The notes: generated by a model from the sequence alone, not told the origin. Counted from the stretch's first letter, positions 11,815 through 21,967 are shown. The stretch: 64,000 bases of DNA from Porpolomopsis calyptriformis (GCA_951640195.1 OX621165.1:744001-808000); one strand, 5' to 3'. A program made the numbers and translations.

Positions 11815-12155
11815 GTGAAGCTTGGTGGTCATCATGGCATATTGATTTCTGTGTAGTTCCTTTCACCGGATCGAAGTAGTTTCAGGCCTGTTAGATGCTT
11901 ACGTATTCCCCCGTGGATGCGGCAGCCTCATCCTTTCGATACCGCATGACAAACAGATTCAGAAGGGTGAAAAAATACCATAGATCAAAGGTAATGCTCG
12001 GTTTTTACAGAGACATTTATGCAGACTACTAATCAGTCGAGTATAGGAAGGGTAATTCTAACGTCCTTGGTTTATAAAAAGAAATTGAGCGATTAAAGAA
12101 AAATCCAGACGGGGATCCTATGAGGTATCAGTATGCGTCCATCGTTGTTTCTCAT

Positions 12156-12733
12156 CTAATGATTGTCGGCCAGTTGTCGTTTCTTTGCGGCCACAGCACG
12201 AGCATCAGGGCGAGAAGAGCGAGGCTTGGCGGCAATGGCGCGGGCACAGGCACGAGCTTCAGCGCGGCGTTTGACGGCTTTGAAGTTGTTGTCCCTCCTC
12301 AAGTTACATTCTGCGGTGTTTGCGGTGGGAATGCACAATCCGGCGTCGTGGTCTTCAGTCAATGCACCCGACGTAGTCTGAAATGAATGGTTGAGATAAT
12401 AATGTGGGTGTGAGGGTAAGACGAAACCTACGTCGTATGTGCAGAAAAAGTCCATGGGATCTTCGCCCTCAACTGCAGGGTAGGAACAAAATAGGGAGGT
12501 ATCGCTGCTGCTGTTTTCACCCAAGGAGAAGCCCAGCCCATCAGCAGGTGGGCAAGTGAAGCATTGGCTAGAAGGAGAGCGGCTCATTAGCACATTGAGG
12601 TGCGCGGAAGACTGGATGGTTGTAAGTACCTTGGTGTGCCGGAAACTCGGGGGGCAAGTCCTGCGTCGACGAAGGCCGGGGAGGTGATGGACAAGGCGAA
12701 GAATGTGGCGACGAAGAATGCGATGCGAGACAT
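12156..12733 (-). CDS. Small secreted cysteine protein, family member C
   Basis: Exons 12733-12630, 12567-12432 and 12377-12156 join in phase to 153 residues. The signal peptide is MSRIAFFVATFFALSITSPAFVDA. The cysteines are CFTC, LFCSYP, FFCTYD, GLCIP, ECN, plus a seventh in the basic tail (EARACARA). The first 34 residues differ from member D at only one or two positions, and exon 2 is nearly the same, so C and D are a recent duplication. The tail NFKAVKRRAEAR ... KKRQLADNH is shared with D. The function is unknown. Confidence 0.85.
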
Positions 12734-13729
12734 GCCTGTGGTTGTGATAGTAGACTTGGGATAATGGTGGGTGATTGAGGCGAGTGGATTGTGCTGATTG
12801 AAGGCGAGATGGCTTGTCTTTTATATGGCAAATTTGGACAGGGGCCAACCTCAGAGTCCCCTGTCGGATGGATAAGCATCGGAAGTCACTTTCGGATGTA
12901 TAATGATGATGCAACCAAGTCTCGGTCCGGCGACTTTTCTTGACTAACCTGCAAAGACCAGGCAAGTGAACGTTCGTGGAAACAATGGGGTCCCTACATA
13001 TCTACATGTTTGAGTTTTGAGACGAGTAACGCCTTTGAGATTAATATTAAACAAGTTAAAGATATTATTTGCAATGACGTCATTCCGAATGATCGGCGTC
13101 ACGTGATATGCAAGTAAAAGAGCGGGAGATTGTATCCTCACGAACGAATGGATGATGGTTGTGATATTTAAAAAAAAAAATAAGACCAGAGGTATAATCT
13201 CACCTTTCTCCCACATGTCTAAGTTGTCGGATGTTTTTGTTTCTGTGCTAAGCGGGCGGCAGGCATTACAAGTGAATTATGCTGATCGACCATAACTTGA
13301 ATGTCCCAAACTGCGTACAGTGATGTATAGGTTAAATTCCTAAGGTGAACGATGGTGGAATTCCACCACGATCAAATAATTTACAAACACTATACGATGT
13401 CTTTGTAGCTCCTCTCGTTTGATCAAGGTAGTTTCAGACCTGTGAAATTCGTACATATGTCCCTGACCAATGCGAGTATGTTTGATGACTTTGTTGGTTC
13501 TTATCGTATGGGAATGGATGGATGCGGCATTTTCATCCTTTCGATTTTTCGTGACAAACAGTTTCGGAAGTGACATGGAGAGAAAAATAAAGGAAATGTT
13601 CAGGTTTTACAGAGGCTACTAGTCAAGTATAGGAAGCGTAGTTCTATTTTATAAACAATTGAGCGATAAAGAAAAAATACAGACGGAGATACTGTGTGGT
13701 AGCCGTATGTGTCCATCATCGTTGCTCAT
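12734..13729. other. Spacer between family members C and D
   Basis: The spacer holds the promoter of C and sequence similar to the B-C spacer. It contains a 16-base perfect palindrome at 13353-13368 (TGGTGGAATTCCACCA), where the B-C spacer has a related but broken version near 11718. The 3' flank of D begins near 13590. No gene is supported. Confidence 0.6.
12820..13105 (-). promoter_or_regulatory. Promoter of family member C
   Basis: On the minus strand: CACGTG at 13100-13105 (367 nt from the ATG), CCCCTGTCCAAA at 12833-12844, TATAAA at 12820-12825. Confidence 0.7.
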
Positions 13730-14318
13730 CTAATGATTGTCGACCGACCGCCGTTTCTTGGCAGCCACCCCACGAGCATCGGGGCGAGAAGAGCGGGGCT
13801 TGGCAGCAAAGGCACGGGAACGGGCACGAGCTTCAGCGCGGCGTTTGACGGCTTTGAAGTTGTCATCCCTCCTCGAGTTGCATTGGGCGGTGTCTGCGGT
13901 GGGAAAGCACAATCCGACGTCGTTGTCTTCGATTAATGCACCCGACGTAGTCTGATTTAAAGAGATGATTGGTGGTTGAGATAATAATGTAGGAGTGACT
14001 GTAGGAGGAAGCTTACGTCGTATGTGCAGAAAAAGTCCATGGGATCTTCGCCCTCAACTGCAGGGTAGGAACAAAACAGCGAGGTGTCGCTGATGCTGTT
14101 TTCACCCAAGGGAAAGCCCTCCGCATCGGCGGGTGGGCAGATGAAGCATTGGCTAGAAGGAGAGCGGTTCGTTAGCATATTAAAGTGCGCAAAAGACTGG
14201 ATTGCTGTGAGTACCTTGGTGTGCCGGAAGCTCGGGGGGCAAGTCCTGCGTCGACGAAGGCCGGGGAGGTGATGGACAAGGCGAAGAATGTGGCGACGAA
14301 GAATGCGATGCGAGACAT
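13730..14318 (-). CDS. Small secreted cysteine protein, family member D
   Basis: Exons 14318-14215, 14152-14017 and 13951-13730 join in phase to 153 residues. The signal peptide is MSRIAFFVATFFALSITSPAFVDA. The cysteine pattern is CFIC, LFCSYP, FFCTYD, GLCFP, QCN (six). The tail is basic: NFKAVKRRAEARARSRAFAAKPRSSRP, ending KKRRSVDNH. Dibasic KRR sites in the tail are possible Kex2 cuts that would release short basic peptides. That processing is inference. The gene is intact. Confidence 0.85.
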
Positions 14319-14410
14319 GGCTGTAATTGTGATAGTGGTGGTAGACTTGGGTTAACGGTGGGTGGTTGAGGCGAGTGGATGGTATTGATTGAAGGCGAGA
14401 GAGCTTGTCT

Positions 14411-14672
14411 TTTATATTGCAAAATTGGAGAGGGGCCAACCTCAGAGTCCCCTGTCGGATGGATGGGTATCGGAACTCTTTTTCGGATGTAGAATGTATA
14501 ATGCAACCAAGTCTTGTTCCGGCAACTTTTTCTTGACTGGCGATTTCCTGGCAAAGATCCGGGCCAGTGAATATCCAAGGAGATCCTATATATCTACACA
14601 TTAGTAGCACCTTTGAGCTTTGAGATGAGATTAATTTCAACATTATCGTGCAAAGACGATCGGAGTCACGTG
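14411..14672 (-). promoter_or_regulatory. Promoter of family member D
   Basis: On the minus strand: CACGTG at 14667-14672 (349 nt from the ATG), CCCCTCTCCAAT at 14424-14435 (two changes from the family element), TATAAA at 14411-14416. Confidence 0.65.
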
Positions 14673-15163
14673 CTATGAAGTCATCAATTCTGATCGACCA
14701 GTGGAGACAAAGACTTACCCGCGTGTTCTGCTTTCCGTATTTTCCGTAGCCGTAGTCCGAATATCCGACTGCTTGCGCTTTTAGCCTTAGGGACAGAATA
14801 TAGTTTCCTCTCTCCCTAATCCATTTCAGCTGCGAAACTCTGTGTCTTCGTACCGCATGCTGTCCTTCCTCGTGCCTGATTCGCGGGATTTTACAGCTTC
14901 CCCCGGACTCCCCGAAATGGCCTGTACAACCGTTAACCGCCCGAGCGATCCGCACGTTCTTCTCCCGCTTCCCGTATTCAATCAAGACCACAATTACGTC
15001 GTCCTATCTTTCTTCTCCGTCATCCGCGGTCACTCTGGTTCTACCTTGCCGTAGCACAAGGACTCAAAACAATAGGGAAATCCGCACGACTCGGCTCTAA
15101 GAAAATGAATTGTGTAAGAAGAGCCAGCACATTAAATATTATTATTAGAATATGATAAGTAGC
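14673..15163. other. Intergenic, nothing recognised
   Basis: Short open frames only (for example 14842-15054 on the plus strand), with no family features. It includes the 3' region of EMC2. Confidence 0.5.
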
Positions 15164-16372
15164 TCATCTCGCGCCGACCCATGCAGAAACCTCTGATTTT
15201 CCTGATGTCCCACCCCCAAGTTTGTCGCCACGAGAAGAATAAGCTGCTAAAACTCGTTCCGTCGCGAGCTCGTCTATCAGGCCTAGATTTTTTGGTGCAG
15301 AAGTGTGTGATGGAGAAGCGTTTGCCAGGCGCGGTTCGTTGAGCAGTCGGCGCGCACACTGTTGGTTGAGGCACATCGATCATCAGAAGAATGTAAGAAA
15401 AGAAAAAAAGACATACTAATTTAACACCAAACCATGCCCGTACAGTAATGCTTTCAGGTGGCGTCCCTTTGGGTGTGTCAACGTCTGTCATGTCTATAAC
15501 GATGAGGAATTGTTTAATCGCCAAGGGTACATCTCCAACTGTATACGCTATTTCGGCTGACTGCAGGACATAGAATGGATTTTGGGGGTTGACTAGCTGG
15601 GCGTGCGACAACGATTGCAGGGCGTAGGTATACCTATTGATTTGAAAAATGTTGTCATTTTTTTCTCCAGGTTGCGAGTGTCACAACAAGGACTCACCGA
15701 TGGCAGGACGAATACATATCTGCGAGTTCCAACCATCCCTCGACATCAGAATAGAAGGTATCAAGAAAACGGGATAATTCCTCTATTGCTCGATCAATTT
15801 TCCCCATTCGACGAAGGACTGAAATTTTCCTCTTCCATATTGGCTGAGGACCATTGGGGAACAGTAAGGATGACGACGGGGTTAGGCCCACTTCCAAGTC
15901 ACTCACCCCGTTCGCAGAATCAACTTCCAACAATTCATCGTAGTATTTTAATGCGATCTCTGGAGCCTCTGTAGCCTCCATACGAATACCCGTAAGGCAT
16001 TCTACTCGAGGAGAACCAGGAAATTTGTCGGATAATAGTTGCAGACATCGCTACATTTTGTCCAAGTGAGCATGTCTAAAGTGAACTACTGAATTATTCG
16101 AAACATACGTCGGCCACGTCAATTCGCCGAACATCGATTGCAGCCAATGCAAGCTGTTCGAGGAATGCCCAGCCTTGGAATAAAGGTCAGTTACGTGGCC
16201 ATCGTTCAACCAGGATAATGGAAGGGTCCACTGAAAACTCACCCTCGTCACCCATTTTTCTGACCGCATTGTTTTTGAGTACGAAGAGACCATTATCAAA
16301 GGTTTCTTGAGATGCGCGAGTGTCGTTCGTACGGTATTCAGCCAGTCTCTGGAGGGCTGTTGGCAAGTCCAT
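15164..16372 (-). CDS. EMC2: ER membrane protein complex subunit 2 (TPR protein)
   Basis: Six exons (16372-16243, 16173-16109, 16050-15907, 15843-15698, 15633-15417, 15358-15164) join in phase to 298 residues, the normal EMC2 length. Tetratricopeptide-type helices are visible: WAFLEQLALAAIDV, ALKYYDELLEVDSANG, IWKRKISVLRRMGKIDRAIEELSRFLDTFYSDVEGWLELADMY and NPFYVLQSAEIAYTVGDVPLAIKQF, then AWFGVKLCARRLL. This matches EMC2/TTC35. The EMC inserts transmembrane segments into the ER membrane, and EMC2 is its cytosolic scaffold. It is head-to-head with FOL1, with 319 nt between start codons. Confidence 0.93.
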
Positions 16373-16691
16373 TTCCGGCCTCGTGATCAAGCGTTCAACG
16401 TTGCTCAACAGTAGACTGTGTCCTATCATCAACCTTCGCGGCCAAAGCGCATCGTTCCTTGGTCTGTTTTCTTGTCACAGACAAGGAACTAGATTGTTGG
16501 GGTACCTTTCGAACGGGGATTCCAGAGTCAGGTCAGTAAAACGACAAATCATTTACTTCATTTACTGAAAAGTGACTAGAATATCTAAATTACTTGTTGA
16601 GCCCAGTGCGACTCATGGTATCGTTAATTATTCCTCAGGAAACGTTGGTGCACGAGCAATAGGCTTCAGCACCCTCCCATACTGTGTCACC

Positions 16692-18548
16692 ATGTCCACC
16701 TCTGCGCCCGATCGTCCATTGCATTCTCTTCTCTCGCACGCCGTATCCCCGTGTGATTCTACTCGTCCTGGGTCTACCACCGTTTCCCATGTTGCGGCGA
16801 TCGCCCTTGGAACCAACATAGGGGATCGTTTCGCCAATATCGAGCTCGCTCTTCGGTTGCTTGAGGCACCCCACTTGTTGGACTCGAATGTCGGAACCAT
16901 TGCTGTGGTAGACACGAGTTTCATGTACGAGACCGCACCCATGTACGTCACTGACCAGCCGATGTTCATCAATTGCGCTTGTCTTGTACGTTCGGTCCTC
17001 TGAGACACAGAGTATCTAACGATCAATATTTTTCCTTATCAAAAAGGTTGAAACTGACTTGCCTCCCCGGCCCCTCTTATCCATTCTGAAGACAATAGAA
17101 AAAATGGTCGGGCGGACTCCTTCCGTTCGCAATGGGCCCAGAGCTATCGACCTAGACATCTTGACTTACGATTCTGAGACCATCGATTCCAGGGCCGAGG
17201 AGTCCCGGTCGAGTCTGGACAATCTAGAAGGAGAATTGGTGGTCCCGCATCCAAGAATGACCGAAAGGGAATTTGTGTTGCGGCCCTTGAACGAGTGCGC
17301 ATTTCTTGTACCTTCACAATATCCTCCAACCCGTTGATTTGGCATTGCAGCATGATACCAGACTTTATTCATCCGGTTGTCAATAAGTCTGTCCAGAATC
17401 TTTTGAAAGAAGTCACAAATAACCAAATATCATCCATGAAGAGAGTCCTCCCATTTCCACGTTACCCCATATCCGCAACCCGTTCTAATCCGTCCATACC
17501 TTCGTCCATTCCACCTGTCCCCTCTACATTATCATCCTGGACATTCCCGGCCTCGGATCTTCCCTCCTCCCCACAAAAGGTATATGTCATGGCAACACTG
17601 AACGTGACGCCCGATTCCTTCTCTGACGGTTCCATGCACGATTCCCTTCCCGCTGCCGTGTCATACGCTACGTCCTCCATTGCTGCGGGTGCCGACATCG
17701 TCGACGTTGGGGGGTATTCCACTCGTCCCGGCGCCGCTTACGTGTCAAACGAAGAAGAAATGTCCAGGGTGGTCCCTGCTATACAAATCCTACGGAGCCC
17801 TCGGCAGGAAGACTCTGCAAACTCGAAGGAGTTCTTGATCAGCGTGGACACATTCAGAGCCGACGTAGCCAAGGCTGCTGTGTTGGCCGGTGCGAATTGT
17901 ATCAATGACGTTTACGCGTTCACTGGGCCGGAGTACCCGCTTACGCGCGCTTCTGTCGAACACCTGGTTTCGATGCGTCGGCTGGCGAGAGAACTGGCGG
18001 TACCCGTCGTGCTCATGCATTCTCGCGGAGAGGCGGGTTCGAACAAGGATTATTCGGGGTATGGTCATATGGCGGACGGTGTGCAGGGTGGGGCTGTGCT
18101 TGGAGGGGTGCAGGTTGAGCTGGGCGACAAGGTCGATGCGATCGTCAAGGGGAGGAACGGCGTAAGAAGGTGGTTTGTGATCGTCGATCCTGGTATTGGG
18201 TTCAGCAAGACTCTGGACGATAATTTGACAGTGCTCAAGCACGCGTCGACGATCACATCAGGAAGTAGTGTCAGCGGGAAGGGAAGGAATCCTCTTGCGG
18301 GCTATCCTATGCTCATTGGTACATCGAAAAAGTCGTTTTTGGGAGCGATTCTAACGCAATCCGACGAGGAAGGAGGTTACAAGGGAAGAAACACGGAGCC
18401 AAAAGAGAGAGGATGGGCTACTGCAGCTGCTGTAGCTTGTGCAGTCCAACAAGGCGCTACTGTGGTAAGAGTTCACGATGTGCCGGAGATGATTGATGTG
18501 GTCAAGGTAGCATCAGCACTTTGGAGGAACTTTCAACCACCCTCATAA
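16692..18548 (+). CDS. FOL1: Folate synthesis enzyme: HPPK plus dihydropteroate synthase
   Basis: Three exons (16692-16985, 17047-17294, 17351-18548) join in phase to 579 residues. The N-terminal part is 6-hydroxymethyl-dihydropterin pyrophosphokinase: ALGTNIGDRFANIE, FMYETAPMYVTDQPMFINCA, RNGPRAIDLDILTY, VPHPRMTEREFVLRPLN. The C-terminal part is dihydropteroate synthase: NVTPDSFSDG, DVGGYSTRPGA, SVDTFRADVAKAA, NDVYA, MHSRGE, DPGIGFSKT, GTSKKSFLG, VRVHDV. Yeast FOL1 has an additional N-terminal dihydroneopterin aldolase (FolB) domain. None is visible here, and there is no room for one before the EMC2 gene. An in-frame extension upstream (GNVGARAIGFSTLPYCVT) could give a mitochondrial presequence if a 5' exon exists. 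Confidence 0.92.
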
Positions 18549-18752
18549 ATCAGGGATAACATCATCTGACTCTCAGATTAGGCATACAGTATTAGCCTAC
18601 GACTGCGTTTCAACATGTTGTGGATGTGATAAAGATGCTTGTAATAAGACAAAAGGACACCTTGCAGTGACCTGCAGGATGCAGTACCGGCACATGTCGA
18701 GCGTTTAGCTCTCGCGGCTAAAGAAGGAACGCCGACGTGAAGTTGGAGTTTT

Positions 18753-19282
18753 CTATTTCTCAGGATTGGGGTTCCTGTGGAGGAATGTCTGTTAGCTCAT
18801 GTTGCAAAACAAAGGAAAATGAAGGATGATGGAAAGAATGTCAGATAGGAGCGAAAGACGATTGATGCATGTTTATCAACACGATAGTTTCAGTGTGAAC
18901 TATGCTTGATTCAAGTGTGTTCATCATTATTCCAATTGGGTGCCCACGGCAGTGATGTGTGTCCAGAGACCGAAAAAAAGGATGATGACTCACATTCGCC
19001 GTTTTCCGCCTGGTAGTGTTGTGACATTCACGAAGCTATACATGGCAATGAGTAATCTTCTGAGGTGGCTATCGACGAAAAGGAGGGATACACACCGGCG
19101 ATTGTAAAGAATACGCTTCTTTGCCCGGCCCTTGGGCGTCTTCTTCTTTTCCTGGGCCTCGACTTTGGGAGTCTGCGACCTGACTTTGCCAGCGCGGGCG
19201 AGAGAGCCGTGAACTATGTAGAGTTGGCAAGATGTGATCAGGATGAATGTCTAGTTTCGAGGATTTATTTACCTTTTCCCAT
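18753..19282 (-). CDS. RPS30: 40S ribosomal protein eS30
   Basis: Four exons (19282-19273, 19213-19096, 19035-18994, 18774-18753) join in phase to 63 residues starting [20 protein letters not shown] and ending KRRMNPNPEK. This is eS30 over its whole length, without the ubiquitin-like N-terminal fusion found in animals. Exon 1 is only 10 nt and exon 4 only 22 nt, so simple gene finding misses both. The last intron (18775-18993, 219 nt) is much longer than the others in the window and carries a C/D box snoRNA. The gene is head-to-head with PPX1, with 109 nt between start codons. Confidence 0.93.
18835..18933 (-). ncRNA. C/D box snoRNA in the last RPS30 intron, two 25S rRNA guides
   Basis: Read on the minus strand, the element has all standard parts. 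They are a 5-bp terminal stem (GGAAT at 18933-18929 with ATTCT at 18839-18835), box C ATGATGA (18927-18921), a 27-nt spacer, box D' CTGA, 11 nt, box C'-like TGATAAA, a 27-nt spacer, and box D CTGA (18844-18841). The D' guide ends TCAAGCATAGTTCAC, and the D guide ends GTCTTTCGCTCCTAT. From memory, both are complementary to conserved 25S rRNA segments: GTGAACTATGC-TGAA (the region of the yeast U18/snR18 target) and ATAGGGGCGAAAGAC (one G.U pair). The two sites are some 150 nt apart in 25S. The predicted role is guiding 2'-O-methylation of 25S rRNA. Exact target nucleotides were not computed. Confidence 0.85.
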
Positions 19283-19391
19283 ACTGTACTTTCTGAACGA
19301 TGAGTAGGAAGGAGGAAGGGGTTGGTGGTGCTGTACAGTTGATCCCGCAAGGTTGGTGTCGGCAAGTTCGGCATCGTTCACTCTTTGGACC

Positions 19392-20742
19392 ATGTCAAAT
19401 TCAGCATTTCGACTTTCTAACTTCCTTTCCCACCTCAAAGATCACTGTCTTCACGATCTTTGCCACTCTAAATGGACAGTAGTCATGGGAAACGAGGCTG
19501 GGGGTATTTACTCTCTTTTTTCCATCTCAAGTACACATTATTATCTCAAACACAGACCTGGATACTGTCGCAAGTTCGATCGCATACTCGTGGCTTGAAA
19601 CTGAGGTTCATAAGCGAAAGACCGTGCCTCTTATTCGATTCAAACAGTCAGACCTGGTACTCCGCAAAGAAAACATACACGCGCTCACGTTCGCTGGTCT
19701 AAAAACTGGTGCACCTGAACTACTCTACATGAATGACCTTACAGAAAGTAAACCATTTCCTTTCACCACATTTGCCCTCGTCGATCACAACCGCATTGGA
19801 CCATCCTTCGTCACGGACAATCCCACAGCGCGAATTGCCGCCGTGGTCGATCACCACCAAGACGAAGGGTTGTACAAAGACACCGCGGACCCCCGGATCA
19901 TCACGCCCTCAGGCAGTTGTTCTTCTCTAATCGCCCGCCTCTGTCCGCAAGAAATCCCACCAGAGGTTGCGACGTTGCTCCTGTGTGCCATCCTGATCGA
20001 CACCAGAGGTCTCTCAAAGGGAGGGACAGCCGTCCAGGTCGACCGCGAAGCCGTCGCCTTCCTGGCCCCCCTCTCCACCCTCGCTTCTTCTTTTACCCCC
20101 CACCTGTCTGGAGCGGACGATCTCGAAGATGACCCAGCGGTCAGACAGTTGGCAGCCGAATTGAACCAAATGAAGTGCGATTTATCCCATCTCAGCCCGT
20201 GGGACATTCTCCGTCGTGACTATAAAGAATACACGTGCCGACTCCCGTGGGCGGATCCGAGAATCAGCATCAAAGCCGGTCTTTCTAACGTTCCTCTCCC
20301 TCTTGGGTATTTATTAAATGAGGGAAAGGTTGCAAACCAGCTACAACCTTGGATGGAATCACAGGCGCTTGCTGTGTGTGGAATTCTTACCTCCTATCGA
20401 GATACGACGGCCAAGGGCAAAGGAAAACACATAAGGGAGCAGTTGTGGGTTATTCGTGATGGCGCAGAGCTACTTGAGACGGGCGAGGCCGACGATCCTG
20501 ACCCGCCTAAAGCGCTCGACGCGAAGGTCCTTTCTAAGAGGTTGTTCGCCGGTCTCAAGGCTAGCAAAGAGCTAATGCTGAAACGAATCCAGGACTTTGA
20601 TGTCGATAAAGAGGGATCGCTTCCTGCTGGAATGAAGGCGAGGGTGTATGACCAAAGAAACACGAGTGCCTCGCGGAAAGTGACTGCGCCTACTCTGAAG
20701 AAAATATTGGAGAGTGATGAACCTTTGCCGGAACCCTGGTGA
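19392..20742 (+). CDS. PPX1: Exopolyphosphatase, DHH family
   Basis: Two exons (19392-19503, 19556-20742) join in phase to 432 residues. DHH phosphoesterase motifs are present: GNEAGDLDTVASS (from residue 38), VDHNRIG (about 114) and the name-giving DHH in VDHHQDEG (about 136). SGSCSSLIA and CAILIDTRG follow. The C-terminal DHHA2-type part contains the LSPWDILRRDYKEY segment. The length is near that of yeast Ppx1 (397). The enzyme removes terminal phosphates from polyphosphate chains. No targeting peptide is evident (MSNSAFRLSNFL could be weakly mitochondrial). Confidence 0.92.
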
Positions 20743-21584
20743 CTCGGCCCTTTTGGATGGAGATGAGGTTCACTCCCCAGGACCCAAGTACGTCGATACT
20801 AGTTAGGGGTGAATAACCGGATTGCATTTCAAGAGGAACGATTAATTGATATGAGCCATTTAGGCAACCCCTCTCCCCCCGCTTCTCGAACACAAGGACG
20901 CTGCTAGTATGTATAAAATGCAGCCCGGACGACACCTTGGGAAATGTGAAGTGGATATATGCACTTGTTGATATAGATTACACTCTGGAAACAGGGGCAA
21001 TGTGGAATGTCAGTACAAGTAGGCCATTCATTTCTTGGGATGTGCATAACCATGAAGAAAAAACCTTTGCTAACGCATCAGGTTTACAAAGTCCCTCTTT
21101 CACCTCCTCCTGTGATGCACTGTAGCTATATCTTCATTCTTCCGTTCATACTTGTTGGTGCATTAATGGCCTCGCGCGAGAACGGTGTGTTGTCTGAGCG
21201 GATCCGTGTGGCGGTGTTGTATGTGTCCCAGCCCAAATCATTTGTATTGTGAGGTCAATAAGGGCGCGAAGGTGTGAAGGCGTCATGAGAAGGAAGTCAT
21301 TGCCACACACCTGTCTGAGTACCTCAAATTCCTCTACAATCACTAATCTCTTGTTTCAGATCTTTTTGTAATACCATCCTTCTGATGAGGACTCATCAAA
21401 GAATGGGGTATAAAGACAAGGTCAAAGTCTTTATGCTACATCAAGCCCATCAGTGGATGAATCGTCATCAGAAGATGGTGTTGATCCCATGCACCCCCAT
21501 GGTTTGTGAGAGCGGCGTATGTATGCATTGTATGCATGCAGAGAATGTCCTGGTCATGTGATCCAGCCTTTCGCGATTTTGACC
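20743..21584. other. Intergenic, nothing recognised
   Basis: A few short open frames (20937-21125, 21007-21252) lack any family feature. GGTATAAAGACAAGGTCAAAGTCTTTATG near 21408 forms an imperfect inverted repeat. It includes the ISD11 promoter. Confidence 0.5.
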
Positions 21585-21919
21585 ATGGCGACGACGCCGA
21601 CTCCTCAAGCATGGCTGAGTCTCTACACCTCGATGCTACGCACGTCGAGGTCGTTCAGCTCCTATAATTTCCGCACATACTTTGAGCGACGGACAAAGGC
21701 TTTATTCCGAGACATTCAGGTATGTGCCTTCTAAATCCCACTCCGTTTCTTCTCCTTTTCCGAATCAATCAGACCGAACAAGATCCAGCCAAGTTGTCTA
21801 CCTTATATTCGGATGCGATGAAAGAACTTGCGGTTCTGAGACGGAGTGTAGTTGTTAATCAGCTGTACGGTGGCTCGAGGTTGGCTGTGGAGGAAGACGA
21901 GCCTGTCAGAGCTTCTTAG
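21585..21919 (+). CDS. ISD11: Iron-sulfur cluster assembly factor ISD11 (LYRM4)
   Basis: Two exons (21585-21719, 21773-21919) join in phase to 93 residues. The pattern SLYTSMLR ... SYNFRTYFERRTKALF ... DPAKL ... ELAVLRRSVVVNQLYG matches ISD11 of yeast and animals from end to end. ISD11 stabilises the cysteine desulfurase NFS1 in the mitochondrial matrix. The LYR/LYK motif after the first serine reads LYT (residues 13-15), so the basic residue is missing. An upstream in-frame ATG at 21519 would add 22 unconserved residues and was not used. Confidence 0.9.
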
Positions 21920-21967
21920 GTTGCCCGCAAATAATCTAATATTGTGGTTAAGATAGACGTACGTGCG

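Larger units (their letters stand above)
11176..12155. other. Spacer between family members B and C
   Basis: The spacer holds the promoter of B, then sequence shared with the equivalent position downstream of 13100 (for example GTATAGGTTAAA and GATCGAAGTAGTTTCAGGCC against GATCAAGGTAGTTTCAGACC), a hairpin at 11766-11814, and the 3' flank of C. No further gene is supported. Confidence 0.6.
10330..14700 (-). repeat. Three tandem segmental duplications carrying members B, C and D
   Basis: Coding sequence, introns, promoter and flanks all recur with a period of about 1.5 kb. Shared 3' flanks read TTTTACAGAGA ... GACTACTAATCA ... GTATAGGAAG, at about 10425, 12003 and 13602. Shared 5' flanks carry CACGTG and a following motif GTATAGGTTAAA. 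The unit ends near the CACGTG of member D, because sequence beyond 14700 has no counterpart. Exact borders need a dot plot. Confidence 0.75.

Noticed and set aside
340..14318. Calling the secreted family killer toxins, defensins or hydrophobins
   Set aside because: Cysteine number and spacing fit none of these families as I know them; no other evidence.
16320..16568. Plus-strand open frame with Ser/Arg-rich start that could serve as a mitochondrial presequence exon for FOL1
   Set aside because: It lies antisense to EMC2 exon 1 and the join to FOL1 is not needed; kept only as a possibility in the FOL1 entry.
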